Notes: a model not told the origin generated them from the sequence alone. DNA of 15,136 nucleotides from Nitrosarchaeum sp. (GCA_009697485.1 SICY01000008.1:1-15136); one strand, 5' to 3'. Numbered from the stretch's first letter, positions 1 through 6,846 are shown. Made by a program: numbers and translations.

Positions 1-1261
1 TTTCCATTATCAATTTTGGATTAGTTTTTGTTTCCTGGGCAACTTTTGAAATTTCTTTCATACTAAGTTTATTCATAGATTTGTTGGACTGGTGTGCTAT
101 CTGTACTAAACCTCCTGCAATTTTGTGAGTTGTTCGAAATGGAATTCCATTTTGAACTAATTTCTCTGCAATGTCAAGTGCAATAATATAACTAGATTCG
201 GCAGCCTTTTTCATTTCCTTTTCATTAACATGTAATGTGAGAAGAATAGATTTTAAAATCAATAATGCACTAATCGAAATTTTGGATGTGGACCAAATAG
301 AGGATTTGATTTGTTGCAGATCACGTCCATATCCTGAAGCCAATCCTTTGATGGTAGTTAGAATTGCAGTGAGATTTCCAATTACCTCTGCAGTTTTTCC
401 TCTTGTTAATTCTAAGATATCAGGGTTTTTCTTTTGTGGCATTACGCTTGACGGAGATGTAAATTCGTCAGCTAATTCTATAAAGGAAAATTCAGAGGTA
501 GACCAAATTACAAAATCTTCAGAAATTCTACTGAGATTAGTCATCAGTATTGCTATCATTGCAACATATTCAGCAACAAAATCACGTGTACTTGTGGCAT
601 CAAGGGAATTCTCAATTATTCCATCAAAGCCCAACATCTTGGCAGTGCTATGTCGATCAATTGCAATGCTAGTTCCGCCAACAGGTCCTGCTCCTAGAGG
701 ACTTTGATTAACATGACTAAATGCAGCATAAAGACGATCAAAGTCTCTAAACAATACATCTGCCTGAGCCAACAGATAGTGTGAAAACAAGCCTACCTGA
801 GCTTGTTGTAAATGTGTATAAAGAGGCATTATTGTTTTTTGATGATTTTTTGCCAAAGATACAAGTGCCTCAATTGTATCAAGTAAACAATTACAAATAA
901 TGTTAATATCATCACGAATTTTCATTCGAATATCTAAAGTGACTTGATCATTTCGTGATCTTGCAGTATGCATTTTTCCACCACTTGCCATACCTGCTTT
1001 TTTGATTACAAGAGTTTCAATTAATTCATGAATGTCTTCGGCTCCAGATGAAGCATTGAATTTTTCCTTTTTCAAAGATTCTAATGCAGAAAGAATTTTT
1101 TTTGCATCATTTTTTGTAATGATTGTGTTTTCATATAACATAATAGCGTGAGCTTGACTTCCCAAAATATCATAAAGTGCTATTTGAGAATCGTCATTTA
1201 TCGATGAAACATAATCTAAAGTAATATCACTCAAATCAGTACCAAGACGTGAACGATACAT
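1..1261 (-). CDS. argH: Argininosuccinate lyase, C-terminus cut by window edge
   Basis: Cleaves argininosuccinate to arginine and fumarate, the last step of arginine synthesis; cytoplasmic homotetramer of the fumarase/aspartase superfamily. Reading the minus strand from the ATG at 1261 gives 420 codons beginning MYRSRLGTDL with no stop before the edge; family members are usually about 460-490 residues, so some 50-70 residues are missing. Visible signatures are the catalytic-base segment LYTHLQQ with His150, and the superfamily loop SPSSVMPQKKNPD with the catalytic Ser at 271/272. The usual Gly before the two serines is Pro here, while the serines and MPQKKN are kept. HTARSRNDQV, which binds substrate in this family, is also present. 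The start lies about 25 bp from the TATA box at 1282-1290, so the mRNA is probably leaderless. It is divergent from the DUF59 gene. Confidence 0.95.
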   Translation of the reverse strand, partial: MYRSRLGTDLSDITLDYVSSINDDSQIALYDILGSQAHAIMLYENTIITKNDAKKILSALESLKKEKFNASSGAEDIHELIETLVIKKAGMASGGKMHTARSRNDQVTLDIRMKIRDDINIICNCLLDTIEALVSLAKNHQKTIMPLYTHLQQAQVGLFSHYLLAQADVLFRDFDRLYAAFSHVNQSPLGAGPVGGTSIAIDRHSTAKMLGFDGIIENSLDATSTRDFVAEYVAMIAILMTNLSRISEDFVIWSTSEFSFIELADEFTSPSSVMPQKKNPDILELTRGKTAEVIGNLTAILTTIKGLASGYGRDLQQIKSSIWSTSKISISALLILKSILLTLHVNEKEMKKAAESSYIIALDIAEKLVQNGIPFRTTHKIAGGLVQIAHQSNKSMNKLSMKEISKVAQETKTNPKLIME

Positions 1262-1281
1262 TACCTAAGGTTTTAGAATGG

Positions 1282-1290
1282 TTATATATA
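1282..1290. promoter_or_regulatory. Symmetric TATA box serving argH and the DUF59 gene
   Basis: The self-complementary core TATATATA (1283-1290) is centred at 1286.5. The argH ATG (1261) lies 25.5 bp to the left and the ATG at 1311 lies 24.5 bp to the right. An archaeal TATA box sits about 25 bp before the transcription start, so one box could direct two leaderless transcripts in opposite directions. The geometry is seen directly; promoter activity is inferred. Confidence 0.6.
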
Positions 1291-1310
1291 GCATAGACGC
1301 TTTTTCCGAC

Positions 1311-1634
1311 ATGAGTTTAGATATCAAACAGCTTCGAGTAAAAATTTTTGATGAATTATCAAAAATTGTAGATCCTGAAATCAATACATCAATTACAGAT
1401 TTAGAATTAATTGACGAAGTTGATATCAATAGCAGTAATGTAAAAGTGGATTTGCATCTAACTAGTCCATTTTGTCCTGCAGTTTTTGGATTTAAAATCT
1501 GTCAAGACATTCACGATAATCTTTTAAAAGTAAATGGAATTGATGATGTGAAAGTAAATGTCTCAAACCACTTTATGGCAGAGCAAATTAACAATCAGGT
1601 AAATAACAGTCCGAATCCAAAAAAGAAGATTTAG
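1311..1634 (+). CDS. MIP18/DUF59 family Fe-S cluster assembly protein
   Basis: A small cytosolic protein of the MIP18 (DUF59, PaaD/SufT-like) family, whose members help load Fe-S clusters onto target proteins. From the ATG at 1311 it is 107 residues beginning MSLDIKQL. It shows the family core VDPEINTSITDLELI, then an alternating hydrophobic strand, then LTSPFCPA with the conserved Cys, and a final VNGIDDVKVNV strand. An in-frame ATG at 1278 would add 11 residues (MVIYSIDAFSD), but it lies upstream of the TATA box at 1282-1290, whose spacing predicts transcription starting at 1311; I prefer 1311. The stop codon overlaps the sdhB stop by 4 bp, tail to tail, putting an Fe-S assembly factor next to an Fe-S protein. 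Whether it acts on SDH is unknown. Confidence 0.88.
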   Translation: MSLDIKQLRVKIFDELSKIVDPEINTSITDLELIDEVDINSSNVKVDLHLTSPFCPAVFGFKICQDIHDNLLKVNGIDDVKVNVSNHFMAEQINNQVNNSPNPKKKI

Positions 1635-2398
1635 CTTCTAAATCCTAACATATAGCCTCGCAATAATTGAATTCCCATAGCAGGATCTACTCCTTTTGGG
1701 CATACTTGGCTACATGAACCTGCAAAATGACATCTCCAAATACCGTGAGAATCATCAATAATTTTTAGTCTATTGTCTTTTCCTTTGTCTCTACTATCAG
1801 CAACATATCGATATGCTTGAGCTAATGCTTGAGGTCCTACAAATGAAGAATCAGTTGCCATCGTAGGACATGCAGAATTACACAATCCGCATTTGATGCA
1901 ATTAGAGAATTGGATGTATTGTTCTAATTCTTCTGGGGATTGTAGGAATTCTTTTGTGTTAGTTGTAATCTCAGTATCGTCACGAATAAGGTATGGTTTT
2001 ATTTTATGATGTGTATCAAATAATCTCTCAAACTTTACTGCCAGATCACGAATAATTGGAAAGTTGTTCATTGGTTCTACTGTTATAACATTTGAATTCA
2101 ATTCACTGATTTTTGTAAAACATGCTAGTCTTGGTTTGCCATTGATAATCATCCCACATGAACCACATGTAGCTTGTCTACAAGAATAACGAACTGCAAC
2201 AGAATGATCAAAATGTTTCTTTACTTCAAGAATTGCTTCTAATACAGTAGTCCATTTTTCATATGGAACTTGAAATTCCATAAATGACTTGGCACTATCA
2301 TGTTGGGGATTATATCTTGCAATACGTAGAGTAATTGATTGTGAGGAAGAAAATGGTGTTGAACCGCTTTCTTCTGCTAGACTAGGTGTTTGTGCCAA
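1631..2398 (-). CDS. sdhB: Succinate dehydrogenase iron-sulfur subunit
   Basis: Carries electrons from the flavin of SdhA to the membrane quinone site. The protein has 255 residues. An N-terminal plant-type ferredoxin domain holds the [2Fe-2S] ligands C73, C78, C81 and C93 (YSCRQATCGSCG, then LAC). A C-terminal helical domain holds the [4Fe-4S] motif CIKCGLCNSACP (C167, C170, C173, with C177) and the motif CHFAGSCSQVCPKG (C223, C229, C233), whose spacing fits a [3Fe-4S] cluster. These are the usual three clusters. The start is a TTG one base after the sdhD stop; no ATG occurs before residue 40, and the first 20 or so residues are Ser/Gln-rich and not part of the conserved fold. It is the last gene of the operon. 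Confidence 0.95.
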   Translation of the reverse strand: MAQTPSLAEESGSTPFSSSQSITLRIARYNPQHDSAKSFMEFQVPYEKWTTVLEAILEVKKHFDHSVAVRYSCRQATCGSCGMIINGKPRLACFTKISELNSNVITVEPMNNFPIIRDLAVKFERLFDTHHKIKPYLIRDDTEITTNTKEFLQSPEELEQYIQFSNCIKCGLCNSACPTMATDSSFVGPQALAQAYRYVADSRDKGKDNRLKIIDDSHGIWRCHFAGSCSQVCPKGVDPAMGIQLLRGYMLGFRS

Positions 2399-2399
2399 T

Positions 2400-2744
2400 C
2401 TATGTCATCCCCGTATTTACCATTATTATTGTTCGTGTACCATATCCAATTAATGCAATCATTGCTACAACACAACCATACGATACTGCTTTTTCATATG
2501 TTTTGCCTTGTTTTAATTCAAGCAAAATAACTCTTAATCCATTAAATCCGTGAATAGATAATAAAATCAAGATTATTTCAAGCATACCAGCATATGGTAG
2601 GAATTTGTAGTTTGTAATTACACTATCATATTCCAGAGATTCTGCAAATCCTTGTGTAAGACGCATCAAAATATGAACTGCTACAAGTGCTACAGCAGCT
2701 AAGGCAGTCCCATAGTGTATTTTCATGATAATGCTTTCTCTCAT
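2400..2744 (-). CDS. sdhD: Succinate dehydrogenase membrane anchor subunit (SdhD-like)
   Basis: A membrane anchor with three predicted hydrophobic helices (around YGTALAAVALVAVHILM, YAGMLEIILILLSIHG and YGCVVAMIALIGYG). Together with SdhC it should form the quinone-reducing and possibly haem-binding part of complex II. The motif HGFNGLRVILLE follows the second helix; its His, and the His in AVHILM, are candidate haem ligands. I place the start at the ATG at 2744 (114 residues), because GGTGA lies 5 nt upstream within the last codons of sdhC. A TTG at 2756 would add four residues and overlap sdhC by 11 bp. Assignment as SdhD rather than a second SdhC-like protein rests on length and position. 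Confidence 0.82.
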   Translation of the reverse strand: MRESIIMKIHYGTALAAVALVAVHILMRLTQGFAESLEYDSVITNYKFLPYAGMLEIILILLSIHGFNGLRVILLELKQGKTYEKAVSYGCVVAMIALIGYGTRTIIMVNTGMT

Positions 2745-2745
2745 T

Positions 2746-3180
2746 TTATTCACCAAACATTACCGCCAGTCCATACATCATTGCAATTGCAGCAAGTATT
2801 ATAGCAGAATAGATACCCATTTTATGCCTAATATTTTGGGATGCTGGGATATATGGATAATCAGGTCTTGCAGGTTTTCCTACGCCAACTCCGCCATGTC
2901 CAAGCATAACTCTAATTCCATTGACAGTATGAAAAACACACATTGCAATTACTATTGCCAAAATAGCATGACCTGCATTAGTTTGCGTTAATGCAAGAAA
3001 TTCATTCCATCCAATCTGACCTTTTAAAATTGTACTAGTTTCGTAAATATGACCTATAAAATATGCCAATAATCCCAATCCACTTAATCGCATTAACAAA
3101 TATGCAACTCTTTCAATACCATATCTTCGAGGATTAATCATTCCTCCAATACCTTCTTTGTTTTCATCTTGGTTTGTCAT
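2746..3180 (-). CDS. sdhC: Succinate dehydrogenase membrane/cytochrome b556-like subunit (SdhC-like)
   Basis: Membrane anchor of 144 residues. A soluble N-terminus is followed by helix 1 with the SdhC-type signature RLSGLGLLAYFIGH, helix 2 ending in HTVNGIRVMLGHGG, and helix 3 near the C-terminus (GIYSAIILAAIAMMYGLAVM). RxSG and the His of HxxNGxR are the conserved positions for quinone and haem binding in SdhC families. The start ATG at 3180 is two bases after the sdhA stop, so translation is probably coupled. Its H-x-x-N-G-x-R motif also occurs in the next gene, so the two anchors may share ancestry. Confidence 0.87.
   Translation of the reverse strand: MTNQDENKEGIGGMINPRRYGIERVAYLLMRLSGLGLLAYFIGHIYETSTILKGQIGWNEFLALTQTNAGHAILAIVIAMCVFHTVNGIRVMLGHGGVGVGKPARPDYPYIPASQNIRHKMGIYSAIILAAIAMMYGLAVMFGE
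2750..2754 (-). promoter_or_regulatory. GGTGA ribosome binding site deciding the sdhD start
   Basis: On the minus strand GGTGA is followed by five bases and then the ATG at 2744. It lies inside the final sdhC codons (GGT GAA TAA), which suggests coupled translation. GGTGA matches the archaeal anti-Shine-Dalgarno complement, and the same motif and spacing occur before the HEAT-repeat gene. Confidence 0.65.
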
Positions 3181-3182
3181 TT

Positions 3183-4895
3183 CTAGTATTTTCTCTCCAC
3201 TGGTTGGTATTTGGTAATTGTTACAGGATGTGTTTTCATTATAGGTTCTTTTGGATCATAATATGCCAAAGTATGATGTAAAAAGTGTGCATCGTCGCGT
3301 TTTGGATAATCGGTTCTTGCATGTGCGCCTCTTGATTCTTTTCTGTTAATAGCTCCAATCAAAACTATTTCTGCAACTCTAAACATTGAATCAAGTTCCA
3401 TTACATTTGAAAAATTCGTATTGTATTCTTTTGCTTGGTCATCAACATGTTTCCAAGTTTGCACTTTTAATTGACGAATTTTCTTTAGTCCTTCAACCAT
3501 ATTTTTTTCATTTCTGAAAACATATGCTTTATCATTCATGGTATCAGTTAGTTCTTGTCTTATCTCATATGGATTGGCATCACCATTGCCTCGGAAAATT
3601 CCATCGTAGATTCTCTTTTCCTCTGCTACAACTAAATGATGAGGCCAAGGAGTTGGTGGAATACCTTTTTCAATATAATCAACTGCCAAATTGCCAGTAA
3701 TTGTTCCCCAAACTAGACACTCAGAAGTAGAGTTTGCACCAAGTCGATTTGAGCCATGAGCACTATTACATGCTGCTTCACCTGCAGCCCAGACACCCTG
3801 TAGTTCTGTGGCTCCATCAACATCAGTATGAATCCCACCCATCATATAATGTGCTACTGGTCTCACATCCAAAAGTTCTTGGGCAGGGTCTAATCCAGAA
3901 AATTTAATAGAGATTTCTCGAATGCCTCCTAATTTTTCTTTAATTTTTTCATCACCAAGATGTCTCAAATCAAGTTTCATACAATCAACACCTGTTTCAT
4001 GTTGAAATCCACGACCTTCACTCATTTCTGTCATCATAGATCTTGAAACAATATCACGTGGAGCTAGCTCCATTTTTTCAGCAGCATAGTTTTTCATAAA
4101 TCTCTCACCTTTATTATTTAGAAGATAACCTCCTTCTCCCCTAGCACCTTCAGTGATCAATATTCCAGAAGGTAAAATTCCAGTTGGATGAAATTGTACA
4201 AATTCCATATCTTTTAGTGCCATACCAGCACGTAATGCCATATCCAAACCATCAGGAGTTGAAGATAATGCATATGTTGAAAAACTATACAGCCTTCCAG
4301 CTCCACCAGTTGCAATAATCAAAGCTTTTCCTTTAATGGAATAAAAATTTCCAGATGAAAGTTCAATTGCAGTAATTCCCATAAATCGTCTTCCATCATG
4401 AATAATAGCTGTTGCAAACCATTCATTGAGGTATTCTATATTTTCATATTTTTGACAAGTGTCATACAAAGTTTGCATTAAAAAGAAACCTACTTTATCA
4501 GATGCATAAGTTGCTCTTGGAAAACTATAACCTCCAAAATTTCTTTGTCCTATTCTTCCATCTTTTCTTCTAGACCAAGGCATTCCCCAATGATCCAACT
4601 GGTAAATTTCTTTTGGCATCTCCACACAAAGTCTTTCAGCAACATCTTGATCAGCAAGAAAATCGCTTCCTTTCACAGTATCATAAATATGAGATTCAAT
4701 TGTATCACCTTCATCGTCAAAAAGAACAGCAGCTGTTCCACCTTCTGCAGATACGGAATGTGAACGCATAACTTGAAGTTTTGAAACTATTCCAATCTTG
4801 ATTTTTGGATTCTTTCTAGCAGCCTCTATTGCAGCCCTTAGACCTGCCAATCCAGAACCGCATATTATCAAATCAAATTCGATAGATTCGGCCAT
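3183..4895 (-). CDS. sdhA: Succinate dehydrogenase flavoprotein subunit
   Basis: Oxidises succinate to fumarate and passes electrons to SdhB; first gene of the complex II operon. The protein has 570 residues, normal for the family. The N-terminal FAD-binding fold contains IICGSGLAGLRAA (residues 10-22). RSHSVSAEGG holds His46, the expected covalent FAD attachment residue. Further motifs are QFHPTG (His236), TEGARGEGG (249-256), PRDIVSR (catalytic Arg280 by family analogy), HYMMGGIHTD (His350) and AAGEAACNSAHGSNRLGANS (from 370). The C-terminal helical domain ends in a basic segment. The start ATG at 4895 is supported by conserved N-terminal spacing and an upstream TATA-like box at 4924-4931. 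Fumarate reductase is an alternative label; direction cannot be read from sequence. Confidence 0.96.
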   Translation of the reverse strand: MAESIEFDLIICGSGLAGLRAAIEAARKNPKIKIGIVSKLQVMRSHSVSAEGGTAAVLFDDEGDTIESHIYDTVKGSDFLADQDVAERLCVEMPKEIYQLDHWGMPWSRRKDGRIGQRNFGGYSFPRATYASDKVGFFLMQTLYDTCQKYENIEYLNEWFATAIIHDGRRFMGITAIELSSGNFYSIKGKALIIATGGAGRLYSFSTYALSSTPDGLDMALRAGMALKDMEFVQFHPTGILPSGILITEGARGEGGYLLNNKGERFMKNYAAEKMELAPRDIVSRSMMTEMSEGRGFQHETGVDCMKLDLRHLGDEKIKEKLGGIREISIKFSGLDPAQELLDVRPVAHYMMGGIHTDVDGATELQGVWAAGEAACNSAHGSNRLGANSTSECLVWGTITGNLAVDYIEKGIPPTPWPHHLVVAEEKRIYDGIFRGNGDANPYEIRQELTDTMNDKAYVFRNEKNMVEGLKKIRQLKVQTWKHVDDQAKEYNTNFSNVMELDSMFRVAEIVLIGAINRKESRGAHARTDYPKRDDAHFLHHTLAYYDPKEPIMKTHPVTITKYQPVERKY

Positions 4896-4923
4896 TTATT
4901 AGAGTGACTACCTAGAAAGCGGG

Positions 4924-4931
4924 TTAAATAT
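4924..4931 (-). promoter_or_regulatory. TATA box of the sdh operon
   Basis: On the minus strand the sequence is ATATTTAA, centred about 32 bp upstream of the sdhA ATG. This predicts a transcript with a 5' leader of only about 7 nt. The same octamer occurs upstream of the FNR gene. The promoter is inferred from position and sequence only. Confidence 0.45.
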
Positions 4932-4963
4932 GTAGTAATGAGGCGTAGAATTGTAAAAAATTA

Positions 4964-4971
4964 TTATATAT
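4964..4971 (+). promoter_or_regulatory. TATA box of the PadR-like gene
   Basis: TTATATAT is centred 24.5 bp before the ATG at 4992, the spacing expected for a leaderless transcript. It argues against the in-frame ATG at 4938, which lies upstream of this box. Confidence 0.6.
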
Positions 4972-4991
4972 CACTAGCGATATTATTGGTT

Positions 4992-5501
4992 ATGATTTCA
5001 GAGTGGTTTCAGAGAGTTGGAAGTTCAATACCAAGAGGATTTTCAAGATATTTTATCTTAGAACTATTAAAAAAGAAAGCACATACTGGAAAAGAAATCA
5101 TAGATTATGCAGTTGAACAAAGTAACGGCATATGGAAACCCTCACCTGGTTTGATCTACCCGTTATTGGGAAGATTACTTGATGAAAATCTAATTGAAGA
5201 AACAAAAGATGGGAAATATCAACTTACAAAAAAAGGAATAGAAACTGCAGAAGACGTTGACAAAATTAATGACATTGTTAGAAAACAATTAGATGTTCTT
5301 TTCAGATTAGGCAACGTTGGGAGATTTGTTGCAATGGATTTATTAGAAAAGATGTCTACAATAGGTTCAATTCTTAACTCTAATTTTGCAAATATGACGA
5401 ATGAAGAAACTCAAAGGTATAAAAAATTCTTAGAGTCAGAACTAAAAAAAATAGATGAAAATAAAACAACCAAAAAAGGAAAAGAAATCAAGATAGAATA
5501 G
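4992..5501 (+). CDS. PadR-like winged-helix transcriptional regulator
   Basis: A predicted DNA-binding regulator of 169 residues. The N-terminal winged helix includes GFSRYFILELLKKKAHTGKEI, then WKPSPGLIYPLLGRLLDENLI, the hallmark PadR segment (P-G-x-x-Y-P-L-L-x-x-L), and the wing KDGKYQLTKKG. A helical C-terminal half probably dimerises, and the tail is Lys/Glu-rich. The ATG at 4992 is chosen because the TATA box at 4964-4971 is correctly spaced for it; the extra 18 residues from the ATG at 4938 (basic, then hydrophobic) are unlike the family N-terminus. It is divergent from sdhA with 96 bp between starts, so control of sdh or itself is plausible but unproven. Ligand unknown. Confidence 0.88.
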   Translation: MISEWFQRVGSSIPRGFSRYFILELLKKKAHTGKEIIDYAVEQSNGIWKPSPGLIYPLLGRLLDENLIEETKDGKYQLTKKGIETAEDVDKINDIVRKQLDVLFRLGNVGRFVAMDLLEKMSTIGSILNSNFANMTNEETQRYKKFLESELKKIDENKTTKKGKEIKIE

Positions 5502-5502
5502 G

Positions 5503-5518
5503 TTTTTTGTCTTTATTT
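5503..5518 (+). terminator. T-rich terminator after the PadR-like gene
   Basis: A run of six T followed by GTCTTTATTT begins two bases after the stop codon. Archaeal transcription often ends at such T-tracts without a stem. Position and composition are the only evidence. Confidence 0.4.
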
Positions 5519-5524
5519 AGATAT

Positions 5525-5532
5525 TTTTAAAA
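5525..5532 (+). promoter_or_regulatory. Possible TATA box of the ICL/PEP mutase-family gene
   Basis: TTTTAAAA is centred about 34 bp before the ATG at 5563, which would give a leader of roughly 10 nt. It is AT-rich and close to a T-tract, so chance similarity is possible. Confidence 0.35.
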
Positions 5533-5562
5533 TCATAAATAATTCATTGTAAAAGTAAAGCC

Positions 5563-6429
5563 ATGAAAAATTTGAAAACCATGTTAAAGGCAGATAAGCC
5601 ACTTGTCATTCCAGGAGTCTATGATGCAATAGGGGCAAAAATTGCAGAAAAAGTGGGATTTGAAGCCATGTTTCAAACAGGATATGGGACTTCAGCTACA
5701 TTATTTGGAATGCCAGATTATGGGTTTATTGGAGCAACAGAAACTCTAGATAATGCAAGAAGAATTTGTCGTGCAGTTTCAGTGCCAGTTATAGTTGATT
5801 CAGATACAGGTTATGGTAATGCGTTAAGTGTTTGGAAATTAGTTAAAGAATTAGAATCAGCAGGAGCCTCTGGAATTTTTCTAGAAGATCAAAGATGGCC
5901 AAAAAGATGTGGACATATGAAAGGAAAAGAAGTCATAACACAAGAAGAATATACGGAAAAATTAGGTGCTGCAGTAGATGCAAGACAAAGTAAAAATTTC
6001 ATAATTGTTGCAAGAACTGATGCAAGGGCAACCGAAGGATTGGATGCTGCAATAGAACGTGGGATACAAAATAAAAAAACGGGTGCAGATGCTGTATTTA
6101 TTGAAGCGCCAAGATCATTAGAAGAAATGAAAATAATTGGAAAAGCAATCAATGCACCGCTTGTTGCAAATATGATCGAGGGAGGTGCAACTCCAATTAG
6201 TTCAGCAGAAACATTACACAAATTAGGATTTAAAATAATTCTATACCCACTTTCAGTATTGTTTGCCAACACTTTTGCAACGATGAATATCTTAAAAGAA
6301 TTAAAGAAAACAGGAACAACTGCAAAGTTTAAACAAAAAGTTGTAAATTTTGATCAGTTCAATGATCTGGTAGAACTTCCCAAATTCCAAAAATTAGAAA
6401 AGAAGTATGGATTTTCAAAAAGAGAATAA
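5563..6429 (+). CDS. Isocitrate lyase/PEP mutase family enzyme (methylisocitrate lyase- or oxaloacetate decarboxylase-like)
   Basis: A TIM-barrel enzyme of 288 residues in the isocitrate lyase/phosphoenolpyruvate mutase superfamily. It shows an N-terminal segment PGVYDAIGAKIAEKVGFEA, the metal-binding VDSDTGYGN (residues 78-86) and IFLEDQ (105-110). It also has the lyase loop KRCGHMKGK (114-122) carrying the Cys used by isocitrate and methylisocitrate lyases, then VARTDAR and IEAP. The KRCGH loop argues for C-C bond cleavage of a 2-methylisocitrate-like or other 3-hydroxy acid rather than phosphonate chemistry, but substrate cannot be fixed from sequence. It is monocistronic between the PadR-like gene and convergent alba, with no other propionate-cycle gene in view. 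Confidence 0.85.
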   Translation: MKNLKTMLKADKPLVIPGVYDAIGAKIAEKVGFEAMFQTGYGTSATLFGMPDYGFIGATETLDNARRICRAVSVPVIVDSDTGYGNALSVWKLVKELESAGASGIFLEDQRWPKRCGHMKGKEVITQEEYTEKLGAAVDARQSKNFIIVARTDARATEGLDAAIERGIQNKKTGADAVFIEAPRSLEEMKIIGKAINAPLVANMIEGGATPISSAETLHKLGFKIILYPLSVLFANTFATMNILKELKKTGTTAKFKQKVVNFDQFNDLVELPKFQKLEKKYGFSKRE

Positions 6430-6478
6430 AATAAAAAATTTCAAGTAAAGTACAGTTACAGATTGTTTCGCTTTACTT
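6428..6478 (-). terminator. Hairpin plus T-tract at the end of alba, stop codon in the loop
   Basis: On the minus strand AAGTAAAG (6471-6478, within the last alba codons) can pair with CTTTACTT (6443-6450). The 20-nt loop contains the alba TAA. A T-rich run, GAAATTTTTTATTTT, follows directly. This resembles an intrinsic terminator that begins inside the coding sequence. The stem is AT-rich and modest in stability. Confidence 0.5.
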
Positions 6479-6743
6479 CAATTGCTATTGTTGAAACGTT
6501 TCTGGTTCTACCGTCTTGTGACTCTAATGATTCGGAGCCTATTTTTATTTCTCCAATAGAGTATCCAGCATTTTCTGTTTTTCTTGCAATGATTTGAGCT
6601 ACATCCACAGCACGACCGATGCTTAGACCTCTAGCTTTGATGTAGACGGCAGGTAAGTTTGCCAATTGAATTAGCGTTGATGTTACATATGCCATCAATG
6701 GTTTCTTACCAATGAATATGGTGTTTCTGGATTCGTTTGACAT
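6456..6743 (-). CDS. alba: Alba family DNA/RNA-binding chromatin protein
   Basis: A dimeric nucleic-acid-binding protein that coats DNA and also binds RNA in archaea; 95 residues, the family's normal size. It begins MSNESRNTIFIGKKPLMAYV. The paired lysines in IGKKP (residues 13-14) are the conserved DNA-contact lysines, one of which is the site whose acetylation was described in Sulfolobus Alba. ARGLSIGRAVDVAQIIARK forms the second conserved helix, and the C-terminal hairpin has the basic loop SQDGRTRNVSTIAI. The ATG at 6743 is about 26 bp from a TATA box at 6766-6773, so the mRNA is likely leaderless. It converges with the ICL-family gene, 26 bp apart. Confidence 0.95.
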   Translation of the reverse strand: MSNESRNTIFIGKKPLMAYVTSTLIQLANLPAVYIKARGLSIGRAVDVAQIIARKTENAGYSIGEIKIGSESLESQDGRTRNVSTIAIEVKRNNL

Positions 6744-6765
6744 AAGAAATTCGGTATTTAAGGAT

Positions 6766-6773
6766 AATTTAAA
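6766..6773 (-). promoter_or_regulatory. TATA box of alba
   Basis: The octamer TTTAAATT on the minus strand is centred about 26 bp upstream of the alba ATG, consistent with a leaderless transcript. A nearer AT-rich box at 6754-6761 would start transcription inside the gene and is less likely. Confidence 0.5.
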
Positions 6774-6841
6774 GCTAAAAGAGATTTTTTGATTCTAGAG
6801 AAAATTTTATGAAAAATATTGAACCATTATTAACTAGATTT

Positions 6842-6846
6842 GGTGA
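6842..6846 (+). promoter_or_regulatory. GGTGA ribosome binding site deciding the HEAT-repeat gene start
   Basis: GGTGA followed by five bases precedes the ATG at 6852. It favours that ATG over the in-frame TTG at 6840, since the motif would otherwise lie inside the coding sequence. Confidence 0.6.

Noticed and set aside
237..707. A 156-codon plus-strand open frame
   Set aside because: It is antisense to the argH frame, which carries the full conserved argininosuccinate lyase signatures; the plus-strand product has no recognisable domain.
2742..2756. TTG at 2756 as the sdhD start
   Set aside because: The ATG at 2744 has a GGTGA ribosome binding site five bases upstream and avoids an 11-bp overlap.
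5889..6272. A 127-codon minus-strand open frame
   Set aside because: It lies wholly antisense to the ICL/PEP mutase-family gene and has no start signal or domain.
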